Part shown: positions 12,479-24,499 of the stretch, piece after piece
How the letters are laid out: each line of letters opens with the position of its first letter
Position numbering within the stretch: the first letter of the stretch is position 1
Source of the DNA: Lota lota
Lineage: Eukaryota; Chordata; Actinopteri; Gadiformes; Lotidae
Assembly: GCA_026745465.1 (NCBI GenBank)
Contig: JACYXH010000479.1
Span: 5,898,011 to 5,962,010, forward strand
Reading direction: 5' to 3'
DNA length: 64,000 nt
Notes under the pieces: generated by a model
Told to the model about the DNA's origin: nothing
Database searches by the model: none
The model's input: only the letters and a program-made list of their open reading frames with translations
Position numbers and translations under genes: made by a program

Positions 12479-12746
12479 TCTCTATAGTTTTCCTGAGAAT
12501 TGATAGTAGCAGAGAATGACTCTGATGAGGGATTCTAAAGGGCATTGAGTCAGGAAATGTCGTGTTTCAAATAGAACCGGAGGGAATCTATGGAAAAATA
12601 AATTCCGAGGGGGAAGAGCAGTTCATGTGACAGAATGAAAAGGGTCCACAGAAGGTGACTGGCTAAATGTGTATGTGCAGTGCTTTTTTAAGTGTTTGTG
12701 TTGCATTTTCATGCTGTGATTGTGTGTTTTTCATGGTTATTTGCAG

Positions 12747-12862
12747 GGCCTTGGGGCAGAGAGCAAGAACCTGTATCCCTTTCTTCTTCCTGTCATCCAG
12801 CTGAGCACTGACGTGTCACAGCCTCCACATGTATACCTCTTGGAGGATGGACTGGAGCTGTG
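12747..12862 (+). CDS. ipo11: importin-11 exon 6 of window (about residues 634-672)
   Basis: Thirty-eight codons, GLGAESKNLYPFLLPVIQLS through HVYLLEDGLEL, plus the first two bases (TG) of a Trp codon. The acceptor is TATTTGCAG and the donor GTAGGA. The Trp is completed by the single G that opens the next exon. The last 27 bases of this exon plus the donor recur twice more in the intron (see the repeat at 12836-13051). Confidence 0.96.
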
Positions 12863-12869
12863 GTAGGAA

Positions 12870-12949
<80 letters not shown>

Positions 12950-13051
12950 CCTCCTGAAGGATGGGATGGCGCTGTGGTAGGGGCAGACACGCACGCACGC
13001 ACGCACACACACACACACACCTTCTGGAGGATGGGTTAGAGCGGTGGTAGG
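12836..13051 (+). repeat. three 32-bp copies of an exon end and its splice donor, separated by (CA)n
   Basis: Copy 1 (12836-12867) is the real end of ipo11 exon 6 with its donor. Copy 2 (12950-12981) and copy 3 (13020-13051) are the same length without gaps and differ from copy 1 at about 5 and 6 positions. All three keep GTGGTAGG, the donor core. They are separated by CA-rich tracts (12872-12946 and 12984-13019). The simplest reading is tandem duplication of the exon end together with the adjoining microsatellite. Confidence 0.85.
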
Positions 13052-16000
13052 GAGACACACACACAAGCACACACACACACACCGATCCACCCCAACCGTG
13101 CAAAAAACAACTCGCAGGAAAAAGGAGATAAAAAGACGCTATTCCCCACCCACGCAAGATAAAAATGATGTGAGATGAAATGTCTACTAAGGCGATGGTG
13201 AAGCCTGCAATATACTGTAGGCCTAACACTAAATACATTAACTACATTCTTGTGTCTGAGCCATGCACGCAGAGGCTACAGTTTTCAACAGCTTTATTCA
13301 ATATTATTTATTTGTTCCTATAACTATATACGCCTCATTTAAAAAGTTAATGAAGGTTGAATCACTGCGCACCACAGTGATTTTAGTTTGACGATATTCA
13401 CTTGCAGAACAAAATAGCTTGTGGAAAAATAACAGATTTATTTCAGATTAGTCTTGTTTAAAAGACTGGACATCAATATTTCACACTATTATATCTCTGA
13501 AATTTATATTCAACGTGGCATTACCATAGTATCAAGGGCAAGGCGTGGCACTTGGGGAAACGTTTGAAGCATTGTCCTGTGTGTAAACAAGACTAATCTG
13601 AAATAAATCTGCTCTCAATGAGCTACTGAGACGAAGAAGCAAAAAAAAAGAAGGGAATATTGAATCTCTAACTGAATTCATCATTGGCATATAATTGCAT
13701 GTGTTCCATCTGTCTGAAACAGACCTCATTTATAAAATGTCTCTTAAACAAATCAGTCACATTTTACATTAGGCTATAATATATACTGAATACAATAAGT
13801 GTGTGTGTGGCGTTGTTTCTTTCACACACCGCCATCACTGCTTGATTCATTATTATTCTTTCGTTCATACAATTATGGTACCAGTGTGGACTTGTCCATC
13901 AAACAAATATGTCCCAAATTTGACAATATAGCCAATAAAACTAACTGTGTTCCAGGGACAATATTCCGGGACATATTCTACCCCCCAAAAGGTCCCTGCT
14001 CGGGGTGTAGTACTTTCCAAAAGTACAGGAACTTTGGGGGTAGGGCTTACAGCGCGAAACATCTGATTGGTTGAGTACTCGAAGTACACTTCGACATGCA
14101 GTAAATCACACACAGTCCTCTTATTGCATCCATAGTGGTAAACTACATTCATATAATTATAGCTTTCTGTTATATGTATTGATCATTCATCTCTATAGCA
14201 GTCAGCGCTACAAGCCAATGTTTACTTGCACTGTCGTACGTGAATTTAGGTTGCTTTTGATAACATGACGGTGTGCAGTTGTATCACAAGAATTTTGTTT
14301 TGGATACCAACTTGCTCCAAAAGAGTTATAGTCTACTTTGAGTTATTGAGCAGGGAAACAACCTCAATAAATAATGTCTCCAAAAAATGGATGCATTAAA
14401 GAATGTACACCCACTTATCATGATCCCTTCATCCGCAAACTGCCATTCGATTCCCTATTTTACACTTGGATTAAAACTCAAACTCCATAATAATTGAACC
14501 CTCTAAACACATAGGATATTTTGATGAAAGTACGGAGCATACACTCTGAATCACTGGCTATATGAGGTTCAGGGTTGAATCCATCTGTCTATTTCACTGC
14601 CGCGATTCTTATTGGAAAATGCCACATGTTTGCGTCGGAACTGATGCAAATAGTTGACACTGTTTTGTTGGTCCAATTTTTCTCTTAGTATTTCTCGCTT
14701 TGTCATGTTCTTTATTCGTTATATGCCTGATGTAAAAGGACCTTAATTTGCTTAACCTTCGTGGGCCTTTAGACTGGAGGAAACGCAGGCAACAAGGGGC
14801 TGAAGGAACCTTTTAGTCCCTTGAAATATACATCCTGGGACTAGACGTTTCGGTTAATTTGGGTGGATACACGGCTTTTCTTGGCTCAAGCTAAACTAAA
14901 CATGAGAGTGAGTAAGTTTAAAGGGAGGGGCAAAGAAACACATTACATTTTTACATTTCGACTAGTCGAAACAGATTTACAGATATCTTTATTTTAATTA
15001 TAGATATCAGTAATTCCTATTTCACTAGTAACAATTACGATTACAGATATCTACAATTGAATTTCCACATGGTGAAAAAGGATTGTAACTAGTGGAAATA
15101 TAATTACCCATTTCAGATATCAACAATTGCATTTCCGATATGTCTGACATATGTGGGCGTCATATTATTTAAATACCACAAAGCCATTGGTCGACGTTTA
15201 ATTACCATATTAGTTTCAGATATGTCGCCCTATTTACCATATTCATTTTGGCTATGTATGTACGTCATTGAAGATATTTACAATTACATTTGACTAGTCA
15301 AAATTCCTTTTTTGATATGTAAAATTCAATTCTGACTAGTTATATAAGGAGAGAAGGAGTTGTAGATATCTTAAATTTAATTGGTACTAGTACGAATATA
15401 GTTTTCACTAGTTACAATTGTATTTCAGATATCTGCAATGGAATTCTAGATATCTGAAATGCAATTTTAGATATCTGAAATCACATTCTTACTAGTTACA
15501 ATTCCAAGCCGACATATCAATAATTTAATTTTGACTAGTCAGAATTGAATTTTTAATATCTGTTATGTAAGAACAATTGTAGATATCTACAATTAACATT
15601 TCCACTAGTAAGAATTGAATTGTAGATATCTACAATTGACATTTCCACTAGTGAGAATTGAATTGTTGATATCAAGAATGAATGTTTTGACTAGTGAGAA
15701 ATTTATTGTAGATATCTTTAATTAGAATTGCTACTAGTCAAAATTGCATTATGGATATGTTGGTTTGGAATTATAACTAGTCAAAAAGGAATTGTTGATA
15801 TCTACAATTGCTAGTACCGCTACTGATTAAATGTTAAAATGGCTTGCCATAGCATAATTGCGAAACGGAATGCGGCACAGTAATCGTTTAATCTTGATTA
15901 TCTTGTTTTCATGATCGTTGGAAGCCATTATCATAATTTAAATTTAAATTAGATTAATCGCACAGCCTTACATCTTCATACTCGCAGAGTAGAGTTCACA

Positions 16001-17072
16001 ACTGCGTGATTCGTTATTAATCATTCTTTAATACAATTATTTAACTAAAAAGTTAGGGTAATTGTTTGGATAGGCTATAATAAGTGTGTTTGTTGTTGTG
16101 TTGGACACACATAGCCATATGCGCAGAGGAGAGTTCTCAACTGGTCATTATTCGTCCTTTCATAGGTTTGTCACTTAATAACTACATATGTACATCTTCC
16201 AAATACAAGATGCAGCATGAGATTAAATAATGTCTAATGTCAGTCTAATGTCTAAGTAAACCGTGTGTTCTCAAAACGAAATAAATGAGCCACACAAATA
16301 AAGAGCAAAAACAATACTTTTATTCAAATATATTTCTGCACACCACTCGCAAATAAAATAAAAGAAGTAAAAATAATAAGCGTGTCCTCGCGGGGTTGGC
16401 CCTCGAGTGTTTTGAACCGTCGAAACACTAGTAGTTGCACGGTGGATGCACTCTCGCACATTTCAGCCCTCGCACGGATGCCTACACACACACAGCCTTT
16501 TTTGTGTAACGTAGGTTTGTGTCTGTGTGCATGAATAATTATGTATATAGTGCATGATTATACATATTTATATGTATGTGCCGTGCATGCTGTCAGCAAA
16601 CCAGGTTTTCTTTTGCGTGTACTGCAAACTGTGAAGCATGAACTTGCATTTCAACAATTTTATAAAGTCATCTGCCACGGATGCACATATTTTTACCATG
16701 ATAACAGTAAGGAGACAAAGGCTGGCCTTGGCCTATGTTAATGAATACAGGCACATATAATGTAATTGCTTTAGGCATACTTGTGATGAAGGTTTCTTGT
16801 TGAAACCTTGAGGGAAATGCAATTTGACATTGAGCTAAATGTTGTACGCGCCTGTCCTTCAAACCGTTGGCATAAATGTTAAAACATCTTCATTCTCTGA
16901 CATGTTTTCAAATCCTTTCCATTCACCTACCTGTTATCTTTCTCCACCTCCTGCTTGCGTTTCCTGGTCCTTCCTTCATATCGCCTTTGTCTCTATTGTC
17001 TCATGCGTTGCCTTTGCTCTTATGTGTCTCATTGCCCCTCCACACTTCTTTCATCTCTTTCTCTCTATGCAG
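12863..17072 (+). other. ipo11: ipo11 intron (4.2 kb) rich in unusual repeats
   Basis: A GT-AG intron from GTAGGA to CTATGCAG. It holds the duplicated donor units and (CA)n (12872-13081), related repeat segments at 13770-13875 and 15960-16170, and the palindrome lattice at 14961-15802. A likely hAT terminal string, GATTAATCGCACAGCCTTA, lies near 15953-15971. No gene was seen. Confidence 0.85.
14961..15802. repeat. degenerate tandem array with ACTAGT and GATATC on a 21-22 bp lattice
   Basis: Fourteen perfect ACTAGT and thirteen perfect GATATC hexamers occur in about 840 bp. Starts include 15365, 15386, 15407, 15428, 15449, 15470 and 15491, each 21 apart. Another run, 15582, 15604, 15625, 15647, 15668, 15690, 15711 and 15733, alternates the two palindromes at 21-22 bp. 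Where a hexamer is missing, a near miss (AATATC, GATATG, CATATC) often sits at the expected lattice point. The basic unit is about 43 bp, two half-units joined by CAATTGAATT-like spacers. No coding capacity was found. I do not recognise the family. Confidence 0.88.
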
Positions 17073-17149
17073 GTTGGTCACGTTGGAGAACAGCCCTGCC
17101 ATCACCCCCGAGCTACTCAGGATTTTCCCCAACATGTCAGCCTTACTTG
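17073..17149 (+). CDS. ipo11: importin-11 exon 7 of window (about residues 673-698)
   Basis: The first base completes the split Trp codon. Twenty-five codons follow (LVTLENSPAITPELLRIFPN then MSALL), and the last G begins a Glu codon. The acceptor is CTATGCAG and the donor GTGAGC. The matching AG opens the next exon 16.9 kb away. Confidence 0.95.
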
Positions 17150-19616
17150 GTGAGCTTGCAGACTGTGTGTGTTTGTTTGTCTTCATGTCTGAAATGTTTC
17201 TTGTGTATATACATACACATGTGTGCTGCTGTGAGTTTGACATATTATGTAATATGTAACATCTTCTGTGTGTTGCCAGATGTAAGCTTTAGGAAGCACC
17301 TAACAGAGTTCCAGTGACTACAAATACCAGAGAATCTTCACCTTATTTAGCACCATTCTCTATTTAGTAAACCATGAGGTCCACAAAGTTTATGGTTATT
17401 TGACCTAACTCCCCTTTCTCTGATGTCAATGTTGCAGATAGTGCAGCACCATTACTGACATACTGAACCAGGGCCAGGGATTTTAAACAGATCAGTCGCT
17501 GCCATTAACTTTAATGTGCCTCCCAGTGACCTTATCAAGCAGACTACTTCTGATTTCATTTTCCTGCTTAGTATGCAAATAAGTATGTACAACACTTCCG
17601 TAACAGCTCTTGTAGCGCCCATGTTCAAAGTCAATTTAGGCAAGTCAAGGTAAGCTCAATATGTTGACAGTATTCTAGTTGTGCTGCTGTGTCCTTCAGA
17701 GAAGCAGGATGCCAAAATGCAGGATTAAGATATTTTATGTGACCTACTAACATAGGTATCGTCCTTTGAATTGGTTTAGTGGTTTCAGAAAGGGAAGTTA
17801 AAAAAGTTGGCACTATAACTAATGAAATCCTGTATTGTCATGTTAAATGTACGCGGTTTATGGAATGGGGTTTGAAAATGCAACCGGAAAAACTTGGGCT
17901 TACATAAATCACAGAAGTTGCTCTAACGTCACTTTAGGGCTGAATAGCTATTTGTCTGTGGATGGTAGCTACCAGTTGCAGGTTAAACGGAAGTTGATGG
18001 ATTATATAAGCGCCTCATCAGTTAAAGACACGCCTTCAAAAGGATATCCCCCAAATCCAAGCCATGCTGAGCTGCCGTACCGAGTCAGACAAAGTCCAGC
18101 CAGGCGAGTATAGTATAATTGAAAAAGCCAATGGTGTATTATGCAAAAGACTGAGCAGTATTATCAAATGATGAAAATGGCGGTACGAATAGAAGGAAGG
18201 ATGAATGAAAATGACAGACAAATGGATGAATTAATCGGAAGGTGCTTCTGTTTAAAGGATGAGGGATGATGGATCTGTGAAAAGACAATCATTGGTCAAA
18301 TGTGTGTCAAGGGACTATCTGTTCATTTTAAAATGCTATTGGCTCTGGATATTTAAAATGTTACAAGCTGCATAAAGTTTATATAGAAATGAATCGATGA
18401 TTTACCGACAGAACTCGAGCGAATGCCTTCACATAACACAACTGGTTCAGATAGTTATTTTTGTAGGTCTTGACCTTCAACCTTGTACCTTCTGTGATGT
18501 CAAACTCTGAAACCCTATACTCTCCTGTTTAGTCCAAAAATACAGCTTGCGTATTTTTTAAATCCCAGGATGTAAATAACCGTTCTCTCCTGTCAAACCT
18601 GTCAACATAACAAGGGTTTGGTCGACGGCTAACCTATTCCATCAGTCTGTCTTGGCCTGCAGAACTTGATGGAAGTGGGCTCATTATATATATTATATAT
18701 TTTCAGACCCAGTATTGTTTTTCCTTGTATAATTAGTTCCTCTTTTTAAGGTCAGCTTGGCATCCAAATATTGTTCAAAATCAATCAGAAATTGTCACGT
18801 CATTTAAAAAAGGAAAGGCTACTGAAGGATTGAAGATATTTGTCTACAACCTATCAGGAGTGTGCACAGGCATCAGTTGGTAAAGAATCAAGTGCTGCTG
18901 CTCTGTATGTTTACTGTATTGCATACAATACGTACGATTTATCTTTAATGCTAGCTGCCAAACATGCAAAGATGCACACGGGCACGTATCTGCGTACATC
19001 CCTAATTAACAAGTGCAGGTGAATCACCCCTTCAGTGCTGTAGAATATTCTGCCTTCTGGAAAATGTGGTCGTTATTTGCAGGTTTTCATGGAATTCCTG
19101 TTGGGTCGATAGTTTAATCTACAGGTAATTGTAGTGAGTGTGGACCATCATGTTCATGTCTCCCTTGGTATTCTGTCATTTGCGAGGTGTTGGGTCTGCC
19201 CCCGCAGATAAAGCGCTCTTCTCCATTACTGCTGAACTGCAGCAATATGTTGTCTAATTGGAATGTCAGAAAGTGATCCTGCTGCTTTGTTCCATGTTAT
19301 AAACATTACATCATAACTCACACTGGTCTTCAGAATCAGAGTTGCTTTTATTACATCTTAACGTACAAGTACGCAAGAGTAAAATTATTAGGCTTGGTTC
19401 CTCAACAGTCACATAGCAACATCAATACAAGATCACAATAACAAAGTAAGTAATAATAAATAATAATAAGTAGCAACATTAATACAAGTGTTCAAGTGGT
19501 AGTGGTAGCAGCCACGGTGGTAGTGCAAAAAAGAAAATGCTGTGCAAAATACAGAACAATATAATGCAGATAATCAAATACTTGGTTGTTGTAGTGTGCG
19601 TGGGGTTGGTTTGGGG

Positions 19617-20170
19617 CTAATGGATTTCTCCAGGAGCCTGGCTGCATGGGGGGAAAAGACTGTTCGTCATCCTCTGGGTTTTGGCCCCGAGGCTTCGGTA
19701 CCGCTTCCCCGACAGCAGCAGTTCAAACTGTTTCCGATTGGGGTGGCTGGGGTCCCTAATGATTCTGAGGGCCTTCTTGACACACCGGGCTTCGTAGGTG
19801 TCCTGGATGGAGGGAATCTTAGAACCCATCTTCACCACCTATTCTCGATCCGACAGGAAGCTAAAGATCCAGTTGCATAGGCCAGGGTCGATCGATGCCT
19901 AGGTCCCTGAGCTTGCTGTCAAGTATGGAGGGGACTATGGTGTTGAATGCTGAACTATAGTCCACGAACAGCATCCTCACATAGGAGTTCCTCTTGTCAA
20001 GGTGGGTGAGGGCTGTGGCAATGGCGTCGTCTGTCGATCTGTTATTCCTGTAGGCAAATTGGTGAGGGTCCAGGGTGGGTGGCAGCATTCTGCAGATCAG
20101 CACCTTGATAAGCTTCTCAAAGCATTAGCTCGCGATGGAGGTGAGAGCAACAGGGCGCCAGTCGTTTGGG
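19617..20170 (-). pseudogene. LINE reverse-transcriptase fragment and C-terminal tail
   Basis: The frame at 20103-19861 reads [20 protein letters not shown] and then [18 protein letters not shown], the fingers/palm motifs of non-LTR reverse transcriptase with the first catalytic Asp (FVDYSSAF). The following frame (19838-19617) reads KIPSIQDTYEARCVKKALRI and GKRYRSLGAKTQRMTNS, the C-terminal tail typical of these elements. The region between, which should carry the remaining palm motifs, is absent. Upstream, RPVALTSIA is visible in another frame near 20160. Confidence 0.82.
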
Positions 20171-21178
20171 CATGTTACCTTGCTCTTTTTCGGTACTGCG
20201 ATGATGACTGATGACTTGAAGCAGGTGGGCACTATGCCCGTGGAGAGGGCTCTTGATCACTCTTCGAATGGCATAGCGGGCAGTTTTTATTTCTGTAGTA
20301 TCTCCGTTTTTGAATGCTGTTGTTCTTGTAGATAGTACTGTTTTGATGTCGATATTAGTCCATGGTTTCCGGTTTGGATACACACAGACTGTTTTTGTGG
20401 GGACCACTTCCTCTATCACCTTTTCTATGAAGCCCGGGGTTCCTGCCGTAACCTCGCTTATGTCACCAGTGTTCTCTGCGAACTCTGTCACTGAATCAAA
20501 GCAGTCCTGAAGGATCGCGTCTGATTCAACAGACCAGCATCGACTTGTGCGCATGATTGGTGGTGACGTTTCCAGTTTGTGTTTGCAGGCGGGCACAAGG
20601 AGGATGGAAGAGTGGTCTGATTTGCCGAAAGGTGGTCGGAAGACGGGTTTGTATGCGTCACGGAGTTGCGTGTAGGCGAGGTCTAAGCAGCTTCTGCCTC
20701 TTGTGTTTACATTTATGTGTTGATAGAATTTTGGCAAAACCTTCCTTAGTGACGCTCGGTTGAAGTCTCCAACCACTATTAGAGCGGCATCTGGGTGTCT
20801 GTTTTCTGTGTTGCTGATAGTTCCATACAGTTCCTTGAGTGCGATGTTCGTGTCGGCTTGTGGTGGAATATAAACTGCTATGCATATGGTGGCAGAAAAG
20901 TCTCTCGGAAGCCAGTTTGGGCGGCAGAGCAAGACAAGATATTCGATGTCCTGAGAGCAGAAGGACTTTAGTGCATGAACTCTTACTGGTTTATTACACC
21001 AGGCGTTATTAATCATGAAACATACACCTCCGCCCTTGCTTTTTCCCGAACGTTCACTTGACCTGTCTGCGTGATGAACAGAGAAGCCCGTAGGAGAGAT
21101 TGCGTAGTCGGGGAATCGTTCATCCAGCCACGTGTCCGTTAGACAGATGATATGGCAGTCCCTTGTTTCCCGCTGGAA
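20117..21178 (-). pseudogene. LINE endonuclease domain fragment
   Basis: An open frame that begins without a Met (TRDCHIICLTDTWLDERFPD, about 21165-21106) and continues through GGGVCFMINNAWC, AVYIPPQAD, VVGDFNRASL and KSDHSSILL. These are the metal-binding and catalytic motifs of AP-endonuclease (exonuclease-endonuclease-phosphatase) domains, including GDFN and SDH. The frame is about 350 codons. Upstream of 21178 the similarity shifts frame and is then lost. The C-terminal end past VVPTKTVCVYPNRKPW loses similarity where the linker is deleted. Confidence 0.85.
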
Positions 21179-23292
21179 GGAAATCCTTGGTCTTTCCTAT
21201 AAAGGTGTGCGTGCACGTGGGGAGGCGTGTGTATGTTAAACTTTTAAATTGTAAAATCTTTCCAATACTATGCTGTGTAGTAATTTGATTCTTAATATAT
21301 TCAACTCTTTGTTTTGCCTTATCTTTCCCCAGTCTCTCAATTGTACTATTGTCACAGAAATGAAGCATTAAATTATATAACTAATAATGAATACAGTAAA
21401 GCACTTATACTTGCATGTTTGCTGTTTCTGATGGCAATCATTAGATGCTTGGTGTATTGAACGGATTACTATCACTACATGTATTTTATTTGACTTATGT
21501 TCCCTATTCATCCCATCAGCATAGTCAGACATTCACGATGAAGACATGGGAGGTTTTTGCTTTTCAACTTTAATGTCATCTTTGTATGGGAGGGTATTGC
21601 ATCCATTTTTGCCAATTCATTGATTCCCATGCGGAGCCTCAGTGTTTCATCTTCTCTCAAGACATGATTACTCAGCCATGACTTTTCAAAGACCTGTACA
21701 GGGTGTACACCACAGGGAGTTTCTTTATCTCTTCATCTTTCTGGATGGGAGTCCTTCCGGCCATGTTGCTTCCATGTTTTACAAAGACGGAAAGGCCAAG
21801 CAAACATCTCAAGGGGTGCTTTTATAGTACTTATTTAAGAGGGATGAGTTGATTATGGCCCTAATGTAGTTGAACACAGTTGAACTTTGTTAAGGTGTCA
21901 CAAAGCTTTTCCAGTAATGCGCCTTGCATGGAACCTGGCTCTTTGCTTCCCAACTGAAGTTTACGTTTCCTAATGTATATAGTAAATACAGAATTGTATA
22001 AAAGGGCAAAAGTTCACTTTGTCTGTTTTTCAACCTTTTCACTGGAATATGGCCTAGCACATTGTTATTCTGGGTCTTTTCAGTTGCATGGCATTTAATT
22101 TGCATCCAAACTATATTTAAAGTCCATGAAAATAAATCAATGTTTATCTAAGCTGAAAATAAATGCAAATGCCCATTGCATTCCAACACTGGTAGCACAT
22201 CAAAATAATGATTCACATTCATTGGTTTGGCTTTTGTGTGCTAATCTGATTAAATATTTACAATAAGCACTTTTGAAGTACAGATTTTGCCAAACCATTA
22301 ATTTGCCTTTTTTAAATGCAAAACAGATTTTGCACACATTTTCTACCTAAACGCATGTGGCATAGCAGATGTTGCTTTGGGAGATGACCAATAGCTGAGC
22401 AGTGTACACAACAGCCGTCTCCTCAGAGTCTGTAATCAAAGGCTCATTTTTTGCTGTTGAACTCGATCTCACGTTTCAGACTGTGCCAAGGGCAATGCGG
22501 AATAAATTCGTCTTATCAACAGTTCACAGCCGTTTTGTCAATATTTGATCATTAACACTAGTGATGGCCTACTACTAAGTGGGTGATGGTGCCTGAATGT
22601 GCATTCAAAGTTGTTAAATCCACAACTAGAAATATAAACTGAAAATACTTTCTTGTAAATAAACACTGTGCTATGTTAAAGTTCTCCAACAATACCAAGT
22701 TTTACTGTAACGGTTTAATTTATTCCAATTAGTCAAACTGATGCTGATGATGTATTCTTGTCAAACATGGAAACATCTTTCAGTGAATAGAGTGTAATTG
22801 TATCAACAAAAATGTGGGTGTTTTTCCAAGCCGTTGAGTTGTTAGTATTCATTTTTACAATGTTGTGAAGGAAGGATGAAGAAAGCCTTATCGACTTTGT
22901 TTTGTATTACCCAACCTCCCCGGGCTCTAGAATCACAATTTGATACATATTTGCTCCTGTGGATATTTATTTTCCCCACACCGATACCTTGCACATATCT
23001 AGGTTCATACAAGGCTGTTCTCCAGAGGATATTGCAATGTGCACATCTTATCAGGGCTGCAAGTAAGAGCTGTGGTGGCTGTATTGGAAAGGAGGATGAG
23101 GAGTGGGGTGGAGGGCTGGACAGGGGTTGGCAAAAGTATGTATTGAGCTTTCCTTTTTGTCCTAGTAATTAAAGCGAGCAGGTTATAAAAATCAATGTTC
23201 AGGGTTTTTATTCATGCAATCACTGACAGGCTGACTTGTGTAGAGACCCTCTTGGAGGTCATCATTGATTGTCTCATTCTGAGTTTCAACCT

Positions 23293-23445
23293 GTTTTAGT
23301 GGGGAAGCAGCCTGGGTTAGTGGTGTAGCAGCCAGGGTTAGTGGTGTCACAGCCAGGGTTAGTGGTGTAACAGCCTGGGTTAGTGGTGTAGCAGCCTGGG
23401 TTAGTGGTGTAGCAGCCAGGGTTAGTGGTGTAGCATCCACTGGTG
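23293..23445 (-). repeat. 21-bp minisatellite encoding a seven-residue repeat
   Basis: About seven tandem 21-bp units with core GGGTTAGTGGTGTAGCAGCC. Because 21 is a multiple of three, the minus strand stays open and reads TPLTQAA or TPLTLAV heptads. The surrounding minus-strand frame (23192-23494, 100 codons) starts MVAMKIDKQNAAAQQTPPVD and ends KNPEH. Differences between units are substitutions that spare the frame. No protein family was recognised. Confidence 0.9.
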
Positions 23446-24499
23446 GTGTCTGCTGAGCTGCTGCGTTTTGTTTGTCGATCTTCATTGCTACCATGGTTCA
23501 TATAGCCCTATCCTTATCCCTATGTATCTCTCGGTCTGTTCTTCTCCTTTTCCCGGTGTTGTCCAATGGACTAATAAGCCGGTCTTCCTTTATTTATATC
23601 GACATCCACTAACAAAAGGTGGTGGGTTTTTACAGGATAACTCTTTAGGTACCATTAAAACAAGACATCTATTCTTAAGCAAGTGTCTTGCTTAGTTAGC
23701 CGTGGTCCTTTTTCCCCACTGCGATCCATGCATGAGTATGGATCCAAACCCATTTCCCCCTAATAATCGATCAGTAAGATTCTCAGCACTACTGATTGTG
23801 TTCACGTAAATTATGTCTGGTGCCTGAATGAAATGCTTTTTATTGGGCCCCGCTGCCTGTATTGATGTATCTGGATTATGTGTGTGGAAATTGGAGATTG
23901 GTGGCAGAAAACAATGCCCTGGAATTGAACATTTAAGATGTTGCTATTGTGAAATCAGAAGTACAGTCTTACATTGGCCTTGTTTGGTCTGTGCAATAAT
24001 TGTATGTACATATTTTACATATCACATGTTACTCTACAGAGTTTTGTGCTCATTTGTATGAATGATTTATTGCTCATGTCGAATAGCGTGATTCCTGGAA
24101 TGGAATCACATGCATGCTTGGGTCCATTTTGCACTTGATTCTATGATTACATGCACATTCACACAGTGACACTGACACAGCCATCTTGAACTGGTCAGTG
24201 TTATATTGTCAATCATTGCAATCACATTTCTCAGACCACCTATTTCGACGTCTCATTCTCAGAGGGAGACAAATCATTGCATTTAGAAGAAACGTTAACC
24301 ATAAATTGCATATTATCATGAATATTGAATTGAGTTTCATTCGATTACATTTTAATCAGGATCTTCTTTGTGTTTATAGGGTTTTTTATTAAACTCTTAT
24401 CAGGGAACACTTGAAGGTTATGTTAGTTACATTTAGTTTAAGTTTTTTTTAAGTCATGAATGGTAATAGTAGTAGTATAGTCAAATATCTTTGTAAATA

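Larger units (their letters stand above)
9082..12746 (+). other. ipo11: ipo11 intron (3.7 kb)
   Basis: A GT-AG intron starting GTAGGG. It contains (CA)n at 9088-9155 and 12439-12474, and a candidate MITE at 9731-10242. The open frame at 11005-11358 has no recognisable domain and is treated as chance. Confidence 0.85.
19326..21180 (-). mobile_element. truncated CR1/L2/Rex-type LINE (jockey superfamily)
   Basis: On the minus strand the element runs from an AP-endonuclease domain (about 21178 down to 20200) through reverse-transcriptase motifs (about 20170-19850) to a conserved C-terminal tail (19838-19617), followed by a 3' untranslated region ending near 19326. It lacks its 5' end, the linker between endonuclease and reverse transcriptase, and the second half of the reverse transcriptase, including the YADD active-site motif. 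It also has frameshifts and a stop near 20130. It is a dead copy. The clade is assigned from memory of similar fish LINE proteins. Confidence 0.8.

Noticed and set aside
12737-13238. Minus-strand frames rich in Cys-Val and plus-strand Thr-His frames in CA repeats here and at 41374-41718 and 53464-53756
   Set aside because: These are translations of dinucleotide repeats, which stay open in all frames.
14570-14582. GGGTTGAATCC resembling a tRNA B box of a SINE
   Set aside because: No A box at the proper distance upstream and no A-rich or repeated tail.
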